A stretch of DNA of 64,000 nt from Panacagrimonas sp963975245 (GCA_963975245.1 CAXBFJ010000002.1:1-64000), one strand, 5' to 3'. Positions 35,534-44,741 are shown, counted from the stretch's first letter. Numbers and translations are program-made. The notes: generated by a model from the letters alone, not told the origin.

Positions 35534-37816
35534 CTACATGTTGGCCTCAACTACGGTCAACGCTGCCATGTTGATGATGCGGCGCACCGTGGCCGATGGC
35601 GTGAGCACGTGCGCAGGCGCAGCGCAGCCGAGCAGGATCGGCCCAATGGCTACGTTCTGTCCGGCTGCGGTCTTGAGCAGGTTGTAGGCGATGTTGGCCG
35701 CGTCCATGTTGGGCATGACCAGCAGGTTGGCCGAGCCGCTCAGCGTGGATTCGGGAAGGATGCGCTTGCGCAGGTCTTCGTTGAGCGCGCAGTCACCGTG
35801 CATCTCGCCGTCCACTTCCAGCTGCGGCGCCCTGACCTTGAGCAGCGCCAGCACCTTGCGCATTTTTACTGCGGAGTCCGCATCGCTGGTGCCGAAATTG
35901 GAATGCGATAGCAGGGCCACCTTGGGCTCGATGCCGAAGCGACGAATGTTCTGCGCCGCCAGAATCGTGATCTCCGCGAGCTGTTCGGCTGTTGGGTCCA
36001 CATTGACATGCGTGTCCACGATGAAAATCTGCCGATCGGACAGTACCAGCGCATTCATCGCGCCGTAGCACTCGGAGTCTTCGGCCAGACCCAGCGCGCG
36101 GTCCACGTACTGCAGATGACGTCCGTAGTTGCTCGACGTGCCGCAGATCATGCCGTCGGCTTCGCCCTTGCGAACCAGCATGGCTGCAATCAGCGTTGGG
36201 CGTCTGCGCATCTCAAGCTTGGCGTACTGCTCGGTGACGCCGCGGCGTGACATCAGGCCGTGATACTCACGCCAATATTCGGAATGGCGGTCGTCAAATT
36301 CGGTGTTAACGATCTCGCAATCCTTGCCCGGCTTGAGTCTGAGACCGAGTCGTTTGATTCTCTTTTCGATGGAAGCGGGCCGGCCGATCAGGATTGGATA
36401 GGCCAGATCTTCATCCACCAGTACCTGCGCGGCGCGCAGCATCCGTTCTTCCTCGCCTTCTGCCAGGACGATGCGCTTGCGCTCGGCGGGCGCATTGCGT
36501 GCGCTGTCCAGAACCGGCTTCATCAAAGCGCCGCTGTGCGTGGTGAAGCGCTGCAGCTGTTCGCGGTAGGCCTTGAAGTCCTCGATGGGGCGGGTCGCCA
36601 CACCGGAATCCATCGCGGCCTTGGCCACTGCCGGCGAAATCTGGACCAGCAGGCGCGGATCGAAGGGGCTGGGAATCAGGTATTCCGGCCCGAACTGCAC
36701 ATCCGACAGGCCATAGGCGGAGGCCACGATGTCGTTCTGCTCCATGCGCGCGAGATCGGCAATGGCGTGCACCGTGGCGATTTCCATTTCCCGCGTGATG
36801 GTGGTGGCCCCTACGTCGAGCGCGCCGCGAAAAATGAACGGGAAACACAGGACGTTGTTGACCTGATTGGGGTAGTCCGTGCGGCCGGTGGCAATGATGG
36901 CGTCGTCGCGAACCTTGCGGACATCTTCCGGCAGGATTTCAGGGATGGGGTTGGCCAGCGCAAAGATAATCGGCTTGTCGGCCATGCTCGCCACCATGTC
37001 GCCATCGACCACACCGGCAGACGACAGGCCCAGGAACATGTCGGCGCCCTTCATGATCTCGGCCAGCGTGCGCGCGTCGGTGTCTTGGGCAAAGCGTGCC
37101 TTGCTCTCATCCAGCGATTCCGCCCGCCCGCTGTGAATCACGCCCTTGCGATCAGTCAGCCAGATGTTTTCCTTTGGAAGGCCCAGATCAATAAGCAGGT
37201 CAACGCAGGCCAGCGCCGCTGCGCCCGCGCCGCTCACCACCAGCTTGATCTGCGAGATGTCCTTGCCCACCACACTCAGGGCATTGACAGTGCCGGCGGC
37301 GACGATGATCGCGGTGCCATGCTGATCGTCATGAAAGACCGGAATGTTCAGGCGCTCGCGCAGCGCCCGTTCAATGTAGAAACACTCCGGCGCCTTGATG
37401 TCTTCCAGATTGACGCCGCCAAAGGTTGGCTCCAGCGCCGCGATGATGTCGATCAGCTTGTCCGGATCGGATTCATTGATTTCGATATCAAAGACATCGA
37501 TGCCGGAGAATTTCTTGAACAGGACGCCTTTGCCTTCCATGACCGGTTTGGCTGCCAGGGGGCCGATATCGCCCAGGCCGAGCACAGCCGTGCCATTGGT
37601 GATCACCGCCACCAGATTGCCGCGCGCGGTGTAGCGGCTGGCGTTCTTCGGGTCCTCGACAATTTCCTCGCAGGCCGCGGCGACCCCTGGCGAGTAGGCC
37701 AGTGCAAGGTCGCGCTGATTAACCAACTGCTTGGTTGGTGTGACCGAGAGTTTTCCGGGGGTGGGGAATTCGTGGTAGCCGAGGGCGGCCTCGCGCAGGC
37801 CTTCGTTGAGTTTCAA
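35534..37816 (-). CDS. maeB: NADP-dependent malic enzyme with PTA-like domain
   Basis: 760 residues. The N-terminal malic enzyme (about 1-430) includes LALAYSPGVAAACEEI, FHDDQHGTAIIVAAG and VSGAGAAALACVDLLI (Rossmann). The C-terminal phosphotransacetylase-like domain (about 430-760) includes RIVLAEGEEERML and near the end GSANLLVMPNMDAANIAYNL; it is regulatory in known MaeB proteins. It decarboxylates malate to pyruvate, making NADPH. Monocistronic, divergent from radC. Confidence 0.95.
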   Translation of the reverse strand: MKLNEGLREAALGYHEFPTPGKLSVTPTKQLVNQRDLALAYSPGVAAACEEIVEDPKNASRYTARGNLVAVITNGTAVLGLGDIGPLAAKPVMEGKGVLFKKFSGIDVFDIEINESDPDKLIDIIAALEPTFGGVNLEDIKAPECFYIERALRERLNIPVFHDDQHGTAIIVAAGTVNALSVVGKDISQIKLVVSGAGAAALACVDLLIDLGLPKENIWLTDRKGVIHSGRAESLDESKARFAQDTDARTLAEIMKGADMFLGLSSAGVVDGDMVASMADKPIIFALANPIPEILPEDVRKVRDDAIIATGRTDYPNQVNNVLCFPFIFRGALDVGATTITREMEIATVHAIADLARMEQNDIVASAYGLSDVQFGPEYLIPSPFDPRLLVQISPAVAKAAMDSGVATRPIEDFKAYREQLQRFTTHSGALMKPVLDSARNAPAERKRIVLAEGEEERMLRAAQVLVDEDLAYPILIGRPASIEKRIKRLGLRLKPGKDCEIVNTEFDDRHSEYWREYHGLMSRRGVTEQYAKLEMRRRPTLIAAMLVRKGEADGMICGTSSNYGRHLQYVDRALGLAEDSECYGAMNALVLSDRQIFIVDTHVNVDPTAEQLAEITILAAQNIRRFGIEPKVALLSHSNFGTSDADSAVKMRKVLALLKVRAPQLEVDGEMHGDCALNEDLRKRILPESTLSGSANLLVMPNMDAANIAYNLLKTAAGQNVAIGPILLGCAAPAHVLTPSATVRRIINMAALTVVEANM

Positions 37817-37959
37817 GGTGAATCACGTCGGGTAGCTGAAAAGGGCGCATATCCTGCCATGAGGCGCGAATTCAGACGGCTCCGGGCAGGAGGCGGACCG
37901 CCCTAAAGAGGGGTTTTCCACGTATTTTTCAGCAGCTTGCCGCTGATAGGCTCGGACGC

Positions 37960-38634
37960 ATGTCGATCAGTCAGTGGCCAGCCTCGGAGCGCCCGCGCGA
38001 AAAATTGCTTGCCGCAGGTGCGGCCGGGCTTTCGGACGCTGAGTTGCTGGCCATTTTCTTGCGCACCGGCGTTACTGGAAGCAGTGCCGTTGATCTGGCG
38101 CGCGAACTCTTGCAGCGCTTTGGCTCCTTGCGCAGCCTGGTGGCCGCCGGCCCGGAAAGCTTTTGCGCCGCGCGCGGTCTCGGGCCGGCCAAGTATGTCC
38201 AGCTACAGGCAGTGATCGAAATGGGCCGCCGCGTCCTCGCGGAGGATCTGAAACAACGAGATGCCCTGTCTGACCCTGCCGCCACCCGGCGATATCTGAG
38301 TGCCTGGCTGCGGGACCGTGATCACGAAGTGTTTGCGGCCCTGTTCCTGGATTCGCAGCATCGGGTCCTGGCAGCGGAGGAACTCAGTCACGGCACGCTG
38401 GACGCAGCCAGCGTTTATCCCAGGGAAGTGGTCAAGCGGGCCCTGGCATTGGGCGCCGCTGCGGTCATTTTTGCCCATAACCACCCCAGCGGGGTGGCCG
38501 AGCCCTCAAGCGCGGACCGTGCCCTGACCGAGCGACTCCGGCAGGCGCTTGGCTTGATTGATGTGCGCGTGCTGGATCATTTCGTGGTTGGCGAGGGCGC
38601 GCCCACCAGTTTTGCCGAGCGCGGCTGGCTGTGA
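37960..38634 (+). CDS. radC: RadC family JAB-domain protein
   Basis: 224 residues. An N-terminal HhH-like region (GLSDAELLAIFLRTG, ARGLGPAKYVQLQA) precedes a JAB/MPN metalloprotease-like domain with AHNHPSG and a downstream Asp (SSADRALTERL). The old radiation-repair assignment is doubtful and the biochemical role unclear. It lies upstream of rpmB-rpmG as in E. coli. Confidence 0.92.
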   Translation: MSISQWPASERPREKLLAAGAAGLSDAELLAIFLRTGVTGSSAVDLARELLQRFGSLRSLVAAGPESFCAARGLGPAKYVQLQAVIEMGRRVLAEDLKQRDALSDPAATRRYLSAWLRDRDHEVFAALFLDSQHRVLAAEELSHGTLDAASVYPREVVKRALALGAAAVIFAHNHPSGVAEPSSADRALTERLRQALGLIDVRVLDHFVVGEGAPTSFAERGWL

Positions 38635-38709
38635 GTTGCGGATGAGCCAGCGAGGCCACCATCCCGGGCTGGGCGAGAGTTGGAGAGCCGTGAATCGCGA
38701 ACATGTTTG

Positions 38710-38750
38710 GATTTATATTTATAAGATATTGATAATAATCAAATATAATC
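38710..38750 (+). promoter_or_regulatory. AT-rich promoter region for rpmB-rpmG
   Basis: Within the 297-bp spacer 38635-38931 lies a strikingly AT-rich 40-bp patch ending in a consensus TATAAT (38744-38749). A -35 is not clear at standard spacing. The patch contains an imperfect palindrome around GATAATAATC. The remainder of the spacer holds nothing I can identify. Confidence 0.45.
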
Positions 38751-38931
38751 GTCTGCGCGCCGGAGTTGCCGCTTTCCGGGAACATTTCTGTTCGCGCAGA
38801 AACACGCAGATCACAGCTGCCAAGCGGTAGAAAAGCGCTGTTTGTTGCTCCTGCTCGCGCCCGCTGGTATCGTTCGCGCCCCCAAAAATGGGTCCACCCG
38901 GGTAATTTGCCCGCTCCCAAGAGATCGCGTC

Positions 38932-39168
38932 ATGTCCAAAGTCTGCCAAGTCACCGGCAAGAAGCCCATGGTCGGAAACACCGTTTCCCACGCCAACAAT
39001 CGGGCCCGCCGCCGCTTCGAACCCAACCTGCACACGCATCGGTTCTGGGTTGAGAGCGAACAGAAATTCATCAAGCTGCGCGTGTCGCATCACGGTCTGC
39101 GTACCATCGACAAGAAAGGTATCGAGAAAGTGATCGCTGAACTGCGTGGCGCCGGACAGAAGGTGTAA
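38932..39168 (+). CDS. rpmB: 50S ribosomal protein L28
   Basis: 78 residues: MSKVCQVTGKKPMVGNTVSH, then ANNRARRRFEPNLHTHRFWV, the canonical L28 sequence. The frame is open 30 codons further upstream, but ATG 38932 gives the family start. It forms an operon with rpmG, 7 bp downstream. Confidence 0.97.
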   Translation: MSKVCQVTGKKPMVGNTVSHANNRARRRFEPNLHTHRFWVESEQKFIKLRVSHHGLRTIDKKGIEKVIAELRGAGQKV

Positions 39169-39175
39169 TTGAGTC

Positions 39176-39349
39176 ATGGCTAAAGGCAAGAAAGACCGCG
39201 AAAAAATCAAGCTCGTGTCCACCGCCGGCACCGGGTTCTTCTATACAACGACCAAGAACAAGAAGAACACCCCCGACAAATTCGAGTTCTCCAAGTACGA
39301 TCCCGTCGTGCGCAAGCACGTCGCGTTCAAGGAAGCGAAGATAAAGTGA
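39176..39349 (+). CDS. rpmG: 50S ribosomal protein L33
   Basis: 57 residues, too short for default gene-length cut-offs: MAKGKKDREKIKLVSTAGTG, then FFYTTTKNKKNTPDKFEFSK and a Lys-rich end. It lacks the CxxC pairs, so it is the zinc-independent C-minus form. Its stop codon TGA (39347-39349) is the first three bases of the 106-bp tandem repeat that follows. Confidence 0.96.
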   Translation: MAKGKKDREKIKLVSTAGTGFFYTTTKNKKNTPDKFEFSKYDPVVRKHVAFKEAKIK

Positions 39350-39416
39350 CCGAGCACTTGGCCAGCATCGCGGCCAAGCAGCGAGTGTCACGCTGATCGG
39401 AAGGTCAGCAAAACTC

Positions 39417-39445
39417 AGGAGCCTCAACGGCTCCTTTGTTTTTTT
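39417..39445 (+). terminator. Intrinsic terminator, repeat unit 1
   Basis: AGGAGCC, loop TCAAC, GGCTCCT, then TTGTTTTTTT. It ends the rpmB-rpmG transcript. Confidence 0.85.
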
Positions 39446-39522
39446 AGCGTTGTGACCGAGCACTTGGCCAGCGTCGCGGCCAAGCAGCGAGTGTCACGCT
39501 GATCGGAAGATCAGCAAAACCC

Positions 39523-39551
39523 AGGAGCCTCAAAGGCTCCTTTGTTTTTTT
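39523..39551 (+). terminator. Intrinsic terminator, repeat unit 2
   Basis: AGGAGCC, loop TCAAA, GGCTCCT and the same T-rich tract, 106 bp after the first. Confidence 0.85.
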
Positions 39552-39628
39552 AGCGTTGTGACCGAGCACTTGGCCAGCATCGCGACCAAGCAGCGAGTGT
39601 CACGCTGATCGGAAGATCAGCAACATTC

Positions 39629-39651
39629 AGGAGCCTCAGCGGCTCCTTTTT
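39629..39651 (+). terminator. Intrinsic terminator, repeat unit 3
   Basis: AGGAGCC, loop TCAGC, GGCTCCT, TTTT; the T-tract is shorter and repeat similarity ends here. Confidence 0.8.
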
Positions 39652-39765
39652 GTTGCGCGGGTCATGGGGCTGAGTCGGGTGTGCTCCCCGTCATCAGCTT
39701 GCAGTCAGGACTGGTCACACTGAGTGGGTTCCCTGTCGCCGTACCGGGCCATCAAACTTGTGCCT

Positions 39766-41226
39766 ATGAGCCAGAGCGATACCCATAACAGTCACCACCG
39801 GCACCTGGAGCGGTCCAGGGCTCAGGTGATTGATTTGCTGTCACGTCAGGGCATTGAACGCGACCTGGTGCGCCGCAGCGAGGAGTCCGGGCCCGCCGCC
39901 AAGCAGGACATCGTTTCGCAACTGGTTTCGCGTCAGCATCAGGCTGCGCTGGCCCAGCGGCTTTCGGGATTCCACCCGGCCGATATCGCCTTTGTGATGG
40001 AAAGTCTGGCGCCGCAGGCACGTGACCTGGCCTGGACATTGGTTGCGGCTGAGCAACGCGGGGCGGTGTTGCTTGAAGCCTCATCGGCAGTGCGCCGCTC
40101 CCTCGTGCAAACCATGCCGAGTCGGGAAATCGCCTCGGTGCTGCGTGCCCTGGATGCGGATGATATTGCCGAACTGCTGGGCAGTTTGCCTGATGAGGCT
40201 CGGGCTTCTGTGCTGCAGCAACTGGATCATGAGGATCAGGCTGAGGTGCGTACGCATCTGTCCTTTCCGGCTGGTAGCGTCGGCGCGGAAATGGACAGCG
40301 AGGTCATCAGTGTGCGCGAGGACGCGTCGCTGGAGGCCGTGCTCCGCTTGTTGCGTCGGCGAAAGGCGCTGCCCGCGCACACCAACGAGCTGATTGTGGT
40401 GACTCGTGAGCAGAAGCTGTGTGGCTTTCTGCCTCTGGAAAGATTGGTTCTGGGCGAACCAGAGACGAGTGTCGCAGAACAGATGTCGCGCGATCCCGCC
40501 TATTTCTATACCGATGACCTGATGTCAGATGCGGTCACGGCTTTCGAAAAATACGATCTGGTTTCCGCGCCGGTGGTGAACCTGCACGATCAGGTGGTGG
40601 GCCGGCTGACAGTGGATGCGGTGGTTGACGAACTCAATGAGCGGGCCCGTAGCGAAGGACTGCGCCAGGTTGGATTGAGTGAAGAAGATGAAGACTTGTT
40701 CGCCCCGATACGGCAAGCCGCCAAACGCCGATGGCCCTGGCTGGCCATCAACCTGTGTACTGCATTTGCCGCCTCACGCGTCATTGGCGCCTTCGAGGAC
40801 GTGATCGGCGCCCTGGTTGCCCTGGCGGCCTTGATGCCCATCGTCGCCAGCATTGGGGGAAACTCCGGCAACCAGTCGGTTGCTCTGGTGATTCGGGGGC
40901 TGGCGCTGAATCAGCTTGGGCCCGCGCAGTTGCAACGGATTCTTGCCCGCGAGTTGGGGATCAACCTGATCAACGGTTTGCTTTGGGGGGTGATTCTTGG
41001 CGTGGCGACCTGGTTCATGTACGCCAACTTTGCGCTCGCGCTGGTTATCGCTGTCGCGCTCATGCTGAATCTGGTGCTGGCGGCCTTCATCGGCGTTTGC
41101 ACGCCAGCCATTCTTCATCGATTTGGTCGGGACCCGGTCATGGGCTCCAGCATCGTCCTCACCGCCACCACGGACAGCATGGGGTTTTTCATCTTTCTGG
41201 GGCTGGCGGCAGCCTTCCTGGTATGA
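39766..41226 (+). CDS. mgtE: MgtE-family magnesium transporter
   Basis: 486 residues from ATG 39766; a GTG at 39724 is in frame. Cytosolic MgtE N-domain (about 45-150, superhelical HPADIAFVMESL, ALDADDIAELLGSLPDEAR), paired CBS domains (about 150-285), a connecting helix and five C-terminal membrane segments with PIVASIGGNSGNQS and TATTDSMGFFIFLGLA. It imports Mg2+, gated by cytosolic Mg2+. No convincing Mg2+ riboswitch was seen upstream, and no good ribosome site. Confidence 0.92.
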   Translation: MSQSDTHNSHHRHLERSRAQVIDLLSRQGIERDLVRRSEESGPAAKQDIVSQLVSRQHQAALAQRLSGFHPADIAFVMESLAPQARDLAWTLVAAEQRGAVLLEASSAVRRSLVQTMPSREIASVLRALDADDIAELLGSLPDEARASVLQQLDHEDQAEVRTHLSFPAGSVGAEMDSEVISVREDASLEAVLRLLRRRKALPAHTNELIVVTREQKLCGFLPLERLVLGEPETSVAEQMSRDPAYFYTDDLMSDAVTAFEKYDLVSAPVVNLHDQVVGRLTVDAVVDELNERARSEGLRQVGLSEEDEDLFAPIRQAAKRRWPWLAINLCTAFAASRVIGAFEDVIGALVALAALMPIVASIGGNSGNQSVALVIRGLALNQLGPAQLQRILARELGINLINGLLWGVILGVATWFMYANFALALVIAVALMLNLVLAAFIGVCTPAILHRFGRDPVMGSSIVLTATTDSMGFFIFLGLAAAFLV

Positions 41227-41287
41227 CGCCGGCGCCGACCCTGCCACATTGCCTGAGCTGGTGGCTTGTCTTAAGGTGCGCCGCCTG

Positions 41288-41890
41288 ATGAATCCGCAAC
41301 ACGCCACTGACGCCCTGATTGCCGCCGGAGAGCTGTTCCACCGGCGTGGATGGGTGCCCGCAACCGGCGGCAATTTTTCTGCCCGGCTGTCCTCCCAGCA
41401 GATGCTGATCACGGCTTCGGGTTGGCACAAGGGCGAGCTCACGGCGGACGCCTTTTTGCGAGCCGATCTGGATGGCAACCCGGAAGACGCCCGGCAGAAA
41501 ACGTCCTACGAGACGCTGCTGCATTGCCAGCTTTACAAGTTTGATGCGGCGATCGGCTCGGTCCTGCATACCCATTCCGTCGCGAACACGGTTTTGTCAC
41601 GCGAGCGTGACAGCATTGATCTGAAGGCCTACGAACTACTCAAGATTTTGCCCGGGATCAAAACACACGATGCAATGGTCCAAGTGCCGGTGTTCGAGAA
41701 CGATCAGGACATTGCCCGGCTCGCGGCCCGCGTGGATGCTTACATGAGGGGGCGGCCGCCGGTCGGTGCCTACCTGATTGCGGGTCACGGCCTGTATGCC
41801 TGGGGTGACACGGTGGCGCAGGCGCGTCACAGAGTGGAGGCCCTGGAATTCATGTTTGAGTGCGAGCTACATGCTCGCGAAAGAAATTAG
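41288..41890 (+). CDS. mtnB: Methylthioribulose-1-phosphate dehydratase
   Basis: 200 residues of the class II aldolase/adducin fold. ATGGNFSARL is the phosphate site, zinc ligands are in LHTHSVANT and later AGHGLYAWG, and SGWHKGEL is typical of MtnB. It dehydrates 5-methylthioribulose-1-phosphate in methionine salvage. ATG 41288 gives the family length. First of the mtnBDC operon; mtnA is not in the window. Confidence 0.92.
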   Translation: MNPQHATDALIAAGELFHRRGWVPATGGNFSARLSSQQMLITASGWHKGELTADAFLRADLDGNPEDARQKTSYETLLHCQLYKFDAAIGSVLHTHSVANTVLSRERDSIDLKAYELLKILPGIKTHDAMVQVPVFENDQDIARLAARVDAYMRGRPPVGAYLIAGHGLYAWGDTVAQARHRVEALEFMFECELHARERN

Positions 41891-41902
41891 ATGGAGAGAG
41901 AA

Positions 41903-42475
41903 ATGAGTGAACTCAGAATTTATAACGAAAACGACGTGCTGAATCCGGCGCAAACACTGACTGACTTTGGTGATATTCAGGCTGCGCTGAGTGAGATCGG
42001 TGTTGATTTCGAGCGTTGGACGGCATCAAAGCAACTGGATGCCCATGCCTCGCAGGACGAAATCATTGAGGCCTATCGTGAGCCCATTGACCGCCTGATG
42101 AAGAAATTCGATTTCAAATCGGTGGACGTGATCAGCCTGACCTCGGACAACCCGCAGAAGGACGCCATGCGCGACAAGTTTCTACACGAACACACGCACG
42201 ACGACTTCGAGACCCGTTTCTTTGTCGAAGGGCAGGGGCTTTTCAACATCCGCATCAACGGCAAGGTCTATGCAACGCTGTGCCAGCGCGGCGATTTGCT
42301 GAATCTGCCCGCCAACACCACGCATTGGTTTGACATGGGGCCAGAGCCCAACCTGAAAGCCATCCGCCTGTTTACAACCAGCGAAGGCTGGGTTGCCCAT
42401 TTCACTGGCGACAAGATCGCAGATCGTTTTCCCAAACTCGAAGCGCCGCATTACCGCTTGAAGAAAGCGGCCTGA
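41903..42475 (+). CDS. mtnD: Acireductone dioxygenase
   Basis: 190 residues from ATG 41903, chosen over ATG 41891 because GGAGAGAG sits before it. Cupin with metal ligands in HEHTHDDFETRFFVEG and a distal His in NTTHWFDMG. With Fe2+ it yields the methionine precursor; with Ni2+ an off-pathway product with CO. 12 bp after mtnB, 2 bp before mtnC. Confidence 0.95.
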   Translation: MSELRIYNENDVLNPAQTLTDFGDIQAALSEIGVDFERWTASKQLDAHASQDEIIEAYREPIDRLMKKFDFKSVDVISLTSDNPQKDAMRDKFLHEHTHDDFETRFFVEGQGLFNIRINGKVYATLCQRGDLLNLPANTTHWFDMGPEPNLKAIRLFTTSEGWVAHFTGDKIADRFPKLEAPHYRLKKAA

Positions 42476-42477
42476 GC

Positions 42478-43164
42478 ATGAGCAAGGAATCTGCCGTCCG
42501 GGCGATCGTGACTGACATCGAAGGAACAACCTCCTCGATCGACTTTGTTCACCAGACTTTGTTTCCATATGCGCGAAAGCATCTTCGCGTCTGGCTGCGT
42601 GAAAACGCAGGTCAAAGCCAGGTTCAGCAACTGATCAACGATGTCGAAGCCATCGAGCATGAAGATCTGTCCATCGACGAGGCGGCGGATGTTCTCGAAC
42701 GCTGGATTGACCAGGATCAGAAACACACGCCGCTGAAGGCCCTGCAGGGCATGATCTGGAAGCAGGGCTATGCTGCCGGCGAGCTCAAGGGGCATGTATA
42801 CGAAGACACGCCCGATGCCTTGCGTGAGTGGCACCAGCAGGGGCTATCGCTTTACGTTTATTCCTCGGGTTCGGTCGAGGCGCAGAAGCTGATCTTTGGT
42901 CACACGGACTACGGCGATCTCACACCGCTGTTCAGCGGATACTTTGATACGCGAGTAGGGGGCAAACGCGAAGCGGCGTCTTATCGCGCCATTCTCAGCC
43001 AGATTCAGCTGCCCGGCGAGCAGGTGATGTTCCTGTCCGATGTGGGTGAAGAACTCGACGCCGCCCGCATCGCCGGCATGCAGACCGTGCAGTTGATTCG
43101 CGATGAAAAAACGGTAGTCGCGGCCCATCATCGCGGCGTCACCGATCTGTTTCAGGCCCTCTGA
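42478..43164 (+). CDS. mtnC: Enolase-phosphatase E1
   Basis: 228 residues, HAD superfamily. VTDIEGTTSSIDFVHQTLFP carries the nucleophile Asp in the variant DIEGT motif of MtnC; YSSGSVEAQ and FLSDVGEELDAA are motifs II and IV. It enolises and dephosphorylates 2,3-diketo-5-methylthiopentyl-1-phosphate, providing the MtnD substrate. Confidence 0.95.
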   Translation: MSKESAVRAIVTDIEGTTSSIDFVHQTLFPYARKHLRVWLRENAGQSQVQQLINDVEAIEHEDLSIDEAADVLERWIDQDQKHTPLKALQGMIWKQGYAAGELKGHVYEDTPDALREWHQQGLSLYVYSSGSVEAQKLIFGHTDYGDLTPLFSGYFDTRVGGKREAASYRAILSQIQLPGEQVMFLSDVGEELDAARIAGMQTVQLIRDEKTVVAAHHRGVTDLFQAL

Positions 43165-43197
43165 AACATCGACGACTTTGACCGGAGCGGCGTGCTG

Positions 43198-44013
43198 TTA
43201 TCCGACAGTCTTGAGTAGCGGCAGCCAGTCATGTGTCGGGTCTGCAATCACGGCGAACAAGGGATTGAGCAGTGACTCTTTCTGGTTGTAACTCAGGCGC
43301 GTCAGTTCAGGCAGGCGCAGAACCTGCGCCCCGGCTTGTTCTGCCACGCATTGACCGGCTGCCGTATCCCATTCAGAAGTGGGGCCGGTGCGCGGATAGA
43401 GGTCTGCGCTGCCTTCGGCCACCTGGCAAAACTTCAGCGAGGAGCCGCGGCTGACCGCTTCATGTTCCGGTGCAGCATCAAGCAGTCGGGCGAGCTTTTC
43501 GTCCTTGTGTGAACGGCTGACAACAAAGGCCGGCACCTTCGGTACCTTGCGGGTCGTGATGGAACTGCGTGAGCCGTTTTCAATCTTGAACGCACCTTCG
43601 CCTTCAGCGGCGAGGTAGGTGATGTTCAGAGCGGGCGCATGCACCACGCCCATGATCGGCGTGCCGTTCTCGATGAGCGCGATATTGACGGTGAAGTCGC
43701 CATTGCGCTTGATGAACTCTTTGGTGCCATCCAGCGGATCAACCAGCCAGTAGCGCGTCCAGGACTGGCGCGTTGCCCAGTCAATATCAGCATCTTCCTC
43801 AGAAAGCACCGGATACTTCGGGTCCAGCTTTTCCAGTTCGGCGACGATATGTCGATGCGCTGCAAGATCTGCCTGGGTCAGGGGAGACGCATCATCCTTG
43901 CTGGTCACGCCAAAATCTTCTGATCCATACACGGCCATGATGCGATTGCCCGCTTCAACGGAAATATCGAGTACGGCCTGCAGGGTTTGGGAAAGATGGG
44001 CTGATGAGTTCAC
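43198..44013 (-). CDS. cysQ: 3'(2'),5'-bisphosphate nucleotidase
   Basis: 271 residues from a GTG. Inositol-monophosphatase-like fold: LSEEDADID, WLVDPLDGTKEFIKRNGDF (metal site) and EWDTAAGQCVAEQAG. It hydrolyses PAP from sulfate assimilation to AMP. It converges with mtnC 33 bp away, and its start lies 41 bp from the divergent HAD gene. Confidence 0.93.
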   Translation of the reverse strand: MNSSAHLSQTLQAVLDISVEAGNRIMAVYGSEDFGVTSKDDASPLTQADLAAHRHIVAELEKLDPKYPVLSEEDADIDWATRQSWTRYWLVDPLDGTKEFIKRNGDFTVNIALIENGTPIMGVVHAPALNITYLAAEGEGAFKIENGSRSSITTRKVPKVPAFVVSRSHKDEKLARLLDAAPEHEAVSRGSSLKFCQVAEGSADLYPRTGPTSEWDTAAGQCVAEQAGAQVLRLPELTRLSYNQKESLLNPLFAVIADPTHDWLPLLKTVG

Positions 44014-44054
44014 TGAGGGTCAGAAATTTTTTTGGATTGAGACCGCCTATCATA

Positions 44055-44732
44055 ATGCGGATGACACTTCCGATAACGATTGACTGGTCGCGCGTCGACC
44101 ACGTGTTGCTGGACATGGATGGCACCATCCTTGATCTGGCCTTCGACAATTACATCTGGCGCACTGCCGTGCCGGAACGTTATGCCGCAAAACACGGGAT
44201 GGATCTGGCCAGCGCAAAACGCGAACTGGAGCCCAAGTTCATGGCCGTGGCGCATACCTTGCCGTGGTACGACATGGACTACTGGACTGAGGTCACGGGC
44301 GTGGACCTCGCAGCCTTGCACATTGAATTGGCGCAGCGCGTTTCAGTCCTGGATGGCAGCATCGCCTTTCTCGATGCTGTGAAAGCCAGTGGTCGCCCAA
44401 TCTGGTTGCTGACCAATGCTCACCCGGACAGCTGGAAGCCCAAGCTCGCGCAAGCCGGCATCCAGCACTATTTTGAACATATTTTTTCGTCTAATGACGC
44501 ACAGGCCGCGAAGGAAGAACCGGCCTTCTGGGCGTATGTGCGTGAGGCTCAGCGCTTCGATCCGAAGCGTTCGCTGTTTGCCGACGACAGTCTTCCGGTG
44601 CTCAACTCCGCCCGCAACTACGGGATCGCGCAGATTGTTGCGATGTGTGCGCCGGATTCAACGCAGGATGCTCGGATCATCGATGGGTACTTTAATGCCA
44701 GACGGCTGAAAGAACTCCTGCCGATCAGTTGA
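44055..44732 (+). CDS. yrfG: HAD-family nucleotidase, YrfG-like
   Basis: 225 residues from ATG 44055 (ATG 44061 is also possible). LLDMDGTILDLAFDNYIWR, LLTNAHP, KEEPAFW and FADDSLPVL are HAD motifs I-IV and align with E. coli YrfG, a GMP/IMP nucleotidase. Divergent from cysQ, so both may serve nucleotide monophosphate turnover. Specificity is inferred from similarity only. Confidence 0.85.
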   Translation: MRMTLPITIDWSRVDHVLLDMDGTILDLAFDNYIWRTAVPERYAAKHGMDLASAKRELEPKFMAVAHTLPWYDMDYWTEVTGVDLAALHIELAQRVSVLDGSIAFLDAVKASGRPIWLLTNAHPDSWKPKLAQAGIQHYFEHIFSSNDAQAAKEEPAFWAYVREAQRFDPKRSLFADDSLPVLNSARNYGIAQIVAMCAPDSTQDARIIDGYFNARRLKELLPIS

Positions 44733-44741
44733 TCCCTTGGG

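Larger units (their letters stand above)
39347..39651 (+). repeat. Three tandem 106-bp repeats, each with three hairpins
   Basis: Units begin at 39347, 39453 and 39559 and differ at only a few positions. Each holds CTTGGCC/GGCCAAG (39357-39378 in unit 1; one mismatch in unit 3), GCTGATC-GGAA-GATCAGC (a G-U pair in unit 1) and AGGAGCC/GGCTCCT followed by a T-rich tract. The third-hairpin stem is invariant; its loop varies (TCAAC, TCAAA, TCAGC). The unit starts at the rpmG stop codon. The stretch 39652-39765 up to mgtE holds nothing definite. Confidence 0.92.

Noticed and set aside
36260..37906. 548-codon open frame on the + strand
   Set aside because: It is antisense to maeB, whose domains are unmistakable. 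Long antisense frames are common in GC-rich DNA, and the translation shows no family features.
39346..39609. A 16-codon GTG frame (VTEHLASIAAKQRVSR) in each 106-bp repeat
   Set aside because: It is open in all three units, with I/V and A/T changes, but only the first has a plausible ribosome site, and the hairpin structure explains the conservation better.
39347..39651. CRISPR array or integron-like cassettes
   Set aside because: Units are contiguous with no variable spacers, no cas or integrase gene is adjacent, and each unit ends in a terminator.
39652..39765. Mg2+ riboswitch upstream of mgtE
   Set aside because: The space is only about 110 bp and I could not find the conserved M-box core.
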